In this document: positions 51,047 through 52,011 of the stretch, one piece after another
Layout: each line of letters opens with the position of its first letter
Position numbering within the stretch: position 1 is the first letter of the stretch
Assembly (NCBI GenBank): GCA_947493705.1
Contig: CANLSH010000025.1
Span: 1-52,011 of the forward strand
Direction of reading: 5' to 3'
Length of the DNA stretch: 52,011 nucleotides
Source: an uncultured Arachnia sp.
Lineage (GTDB): Bacteria > Actinomycetota > Actinomycetes > Propionibacteriales > Propionibacteriaceae
Translations under genes and position numbers: made by a program
The notes under the pieces: generated by a model
What the model saw: the letters and a program-made list of their open reading frames with translations, nothing else
Databases searched by the model: none
Told to the model about the DNA's origin: nothing

Positions 51047-51871
51047 ATGATGGAACTGACATATGAGGTCTTCAATCCGAGAAGCACGGCTGAACGCATT
51101 CTTGTGGTGGCCCCCAGCCTGGGTGGCGATGCCACGCAGCAGTGGACCGCGGTGGCCGAGGCATTGGACGGCCAGGCGACCGTCGTCCTCGCAGACCTGC
51201 CGGGACAATCAAGCGCACCGGTCTGGGATGATGCGGATGAACCCACGCTCCAGTCCTTGGCTCTGGGGTTCATCGACGTGGTGCGTCGGGTACGCGCGCA
51301 GCTCGGTGACCTACCGGTCTTCTTCGCTGGCCTCTCCATTTCCGGCGCCACGGCCCTGCACATCGCGCTCGAACATCCCGACGACGTCAGCGGTGTAGCC
51401 GTGTTGTGTTCCGCCGCGAAGGTGGGGGAGAGTGATCGTTGGTTGGAGCGCGCGGAGCAGGTGGAAACCTCAGGCACCCAGCAGCTCGTCGAGGAGACGG
51501 AGAAGCGCTGGTTCACTTCCAACTTCCGCGCTCAGCACAAGGGTGTAGTCCGGACCATCATGGAGACTCTGGCCGCCTCGGACGACCACTCCTACGCGCA
51601 ACTGTGCCGCGCCCTGGCCGTCCATGATGTGCGCACCGAACTGGCTGACATCCGCATGCCGCTGTTGGTCATCGCCGGTGGCCGGGACGGCTCCACGCCC
51701 ATTGAGAATGTCGAGTTTGTGGCCGAGAGCGTTCCCGGCGCAGAACTCCACGTTCTGCCTGAGGCAGCGCACCAGGTCACGGTGGCATGTCCCGGTGACG
51801 TTGCCAACGTGCTGCTGAGTTTCATGTCTCGGAACGAGCGACCCTTCCGCAAGGAGCAGGCCGACGACTGA
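51047..51871 (+). CDS. Alpha/beta-fold hydrolase, enol-lactonase-like
   Basis: A 274-aa hydrolase with the nucleophile elbow GLSISG (Ser97), Asp214 in GGRDGSTP and His242 in AAHQV, forming a complete triad. It is close to PcaD 3-oxoadipate enol-lactonase in layout, but the elbow has Ser-Ile-Ser in place of the usual Ser-X-Gly, and no pca genes are nearby, so the substrate is open. The start is ATG 51047 or ATG 51050; AGAGGTGG precedes both. Confidence 0.82.
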   Translation: MMELTYEVFNPRSTAERILVVAPSLGGDATQQWTAVAEALDGQATVVLADLPGQSSAPVWDDADEPTLQSLALGFIDVVRRVRAQLGDLPVFFAGLSISGATALHIALEHPDDVSGVAVLCSAAKVGESDRWLERAEQVETSGTQQLVEETEKRWFTSNFRAQHKGVVRTIMETLAASDDHSYAQLCRALAVHDVRTELADIRMPLLVIAGGRDGSTPIENVEFVAESVPGAELHVLPEAAHQVTVACPGDVANVLLSFMSRNERPFRKEQADD

Positions 51872-52011
51872 GGCTCAGCGCTGCTAAGGAAGCACTGATC
51901 AATCATGCCCTGGCTGCGGCGCTCCGGATCGGGCGATCTGGCGCCCCTACATCTGGATATGGACATCCAGTACACGCACCAGATGCAAGTGACACCATCT
52001 CATCCCGCCCG
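51872..52011 (+). other. Window edge, possible 5' end of an unidentified gene
   Basis: A frame opens at ATG 51905 and runs to the end without a stop (about 35 residues, starting MPWLRRSGSGD). It has no clear ribosome site and I recognise no homologue. It may be coding or chance. Confidence 0.25.

Overview
The window is chromosomal, GC-rich DNA from an actinobacterium. The markers are a mycothiol-dependent formaldehyde dehydrogenase with its MBL-fold partner, a DUF3117 gene, an actinobacterial-type GlgA, the fdxA-dapC pair, a high-molecular-weight FabG4/HtdX-type locus, and many start codons placed 6-8 nt after a TANNNT -10 box (the leaderless style of actinobacteria). A member of the Propionibacteriales is my best guess, but nothing here fixes the genus. 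I see no rRNA, tRNA, CRISPR array, prophage or insertion sequence.

Layout. 0-4 kb: a short tandem repeat, purU, a CNNM/CorC-type membrane protein and a translationally coupled kinase-like protein. 3.9-11.1 kb: a nucleoside uptake and salvage cluster (BMP lipoprotein, double ABC ATPase, two permeases, cytidine deaminase, adenosine deaminase). 11.1-15.1 kb: Pcm-like methyltransferase, mycothiol formaldehyde detoxification pair, hexose-6-phosphate epimerase-like protein, phosphoribosyltransferase and a 70-aa coupled protein. 15.2-22.1 kb: transketolase, SppA-type peptidase, MFS transporter, VanW-domain protein. 22.1-25.4 kb: fdxA-dapC, a muramidase-like membrane protein and dapD. 25.4-31.7 kb: a fatty-acid locus (MaoC-type dehydratase, FabG4-like reductase, thiolase, TetR regulator, acyl-CoA oxidase-like enzyme). 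31.7-36.7 kb: a looser accessory stretch with an MscS channel, an orphan LuxR regulator with a degenerate receiver, and a sodium:solute symporter. 36.8-39.4 kb: dapE, a LOG-family protein, a DivIVA-domain protein and DUF3117. 39.5-42.4 kb: divergent glgA and glgC, then an 89-bp repeat array rich in hairpins. 42.4-51.9 kb: O-methyltransferase, a 51-aa leaderless ORF coupled to dapA, an ECF sigma factor with an anti-sigma protein that has a large RseB-like outer domain, tatB, mrp, three overlapping membrane/CBS genes, a stress-type membrane protein and an alpha/beta hydrolase.

How the genes fit together. dapA, dapD, dapC and dapE supply four steps of the succinylase route to meso-diaminopimelate and lysine. 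From memory, the gene order from fdxA-dapC through dapD, dapE, LOG, DivIVA, DUF3117, glgA/glgC, O-methyltransferase, sigE/rseA, tatB, mrp and the CBS protein follows the Mycobacterium tuberculosis Rv1177-Rv1234 region. Here the divergent dapD/dapE pair is separated by an 11.4-kb block that carries the fatty-acid locus and the regulator/symporter genes.

I found no clear new multi-gene system. The best leads are the recurrent leaderless architecture, the 51-aa ORF coupled to dapA, the sigma-E/RseA-RseB-like fusion, the hairpin repeat array, and the orphan LuxR region.
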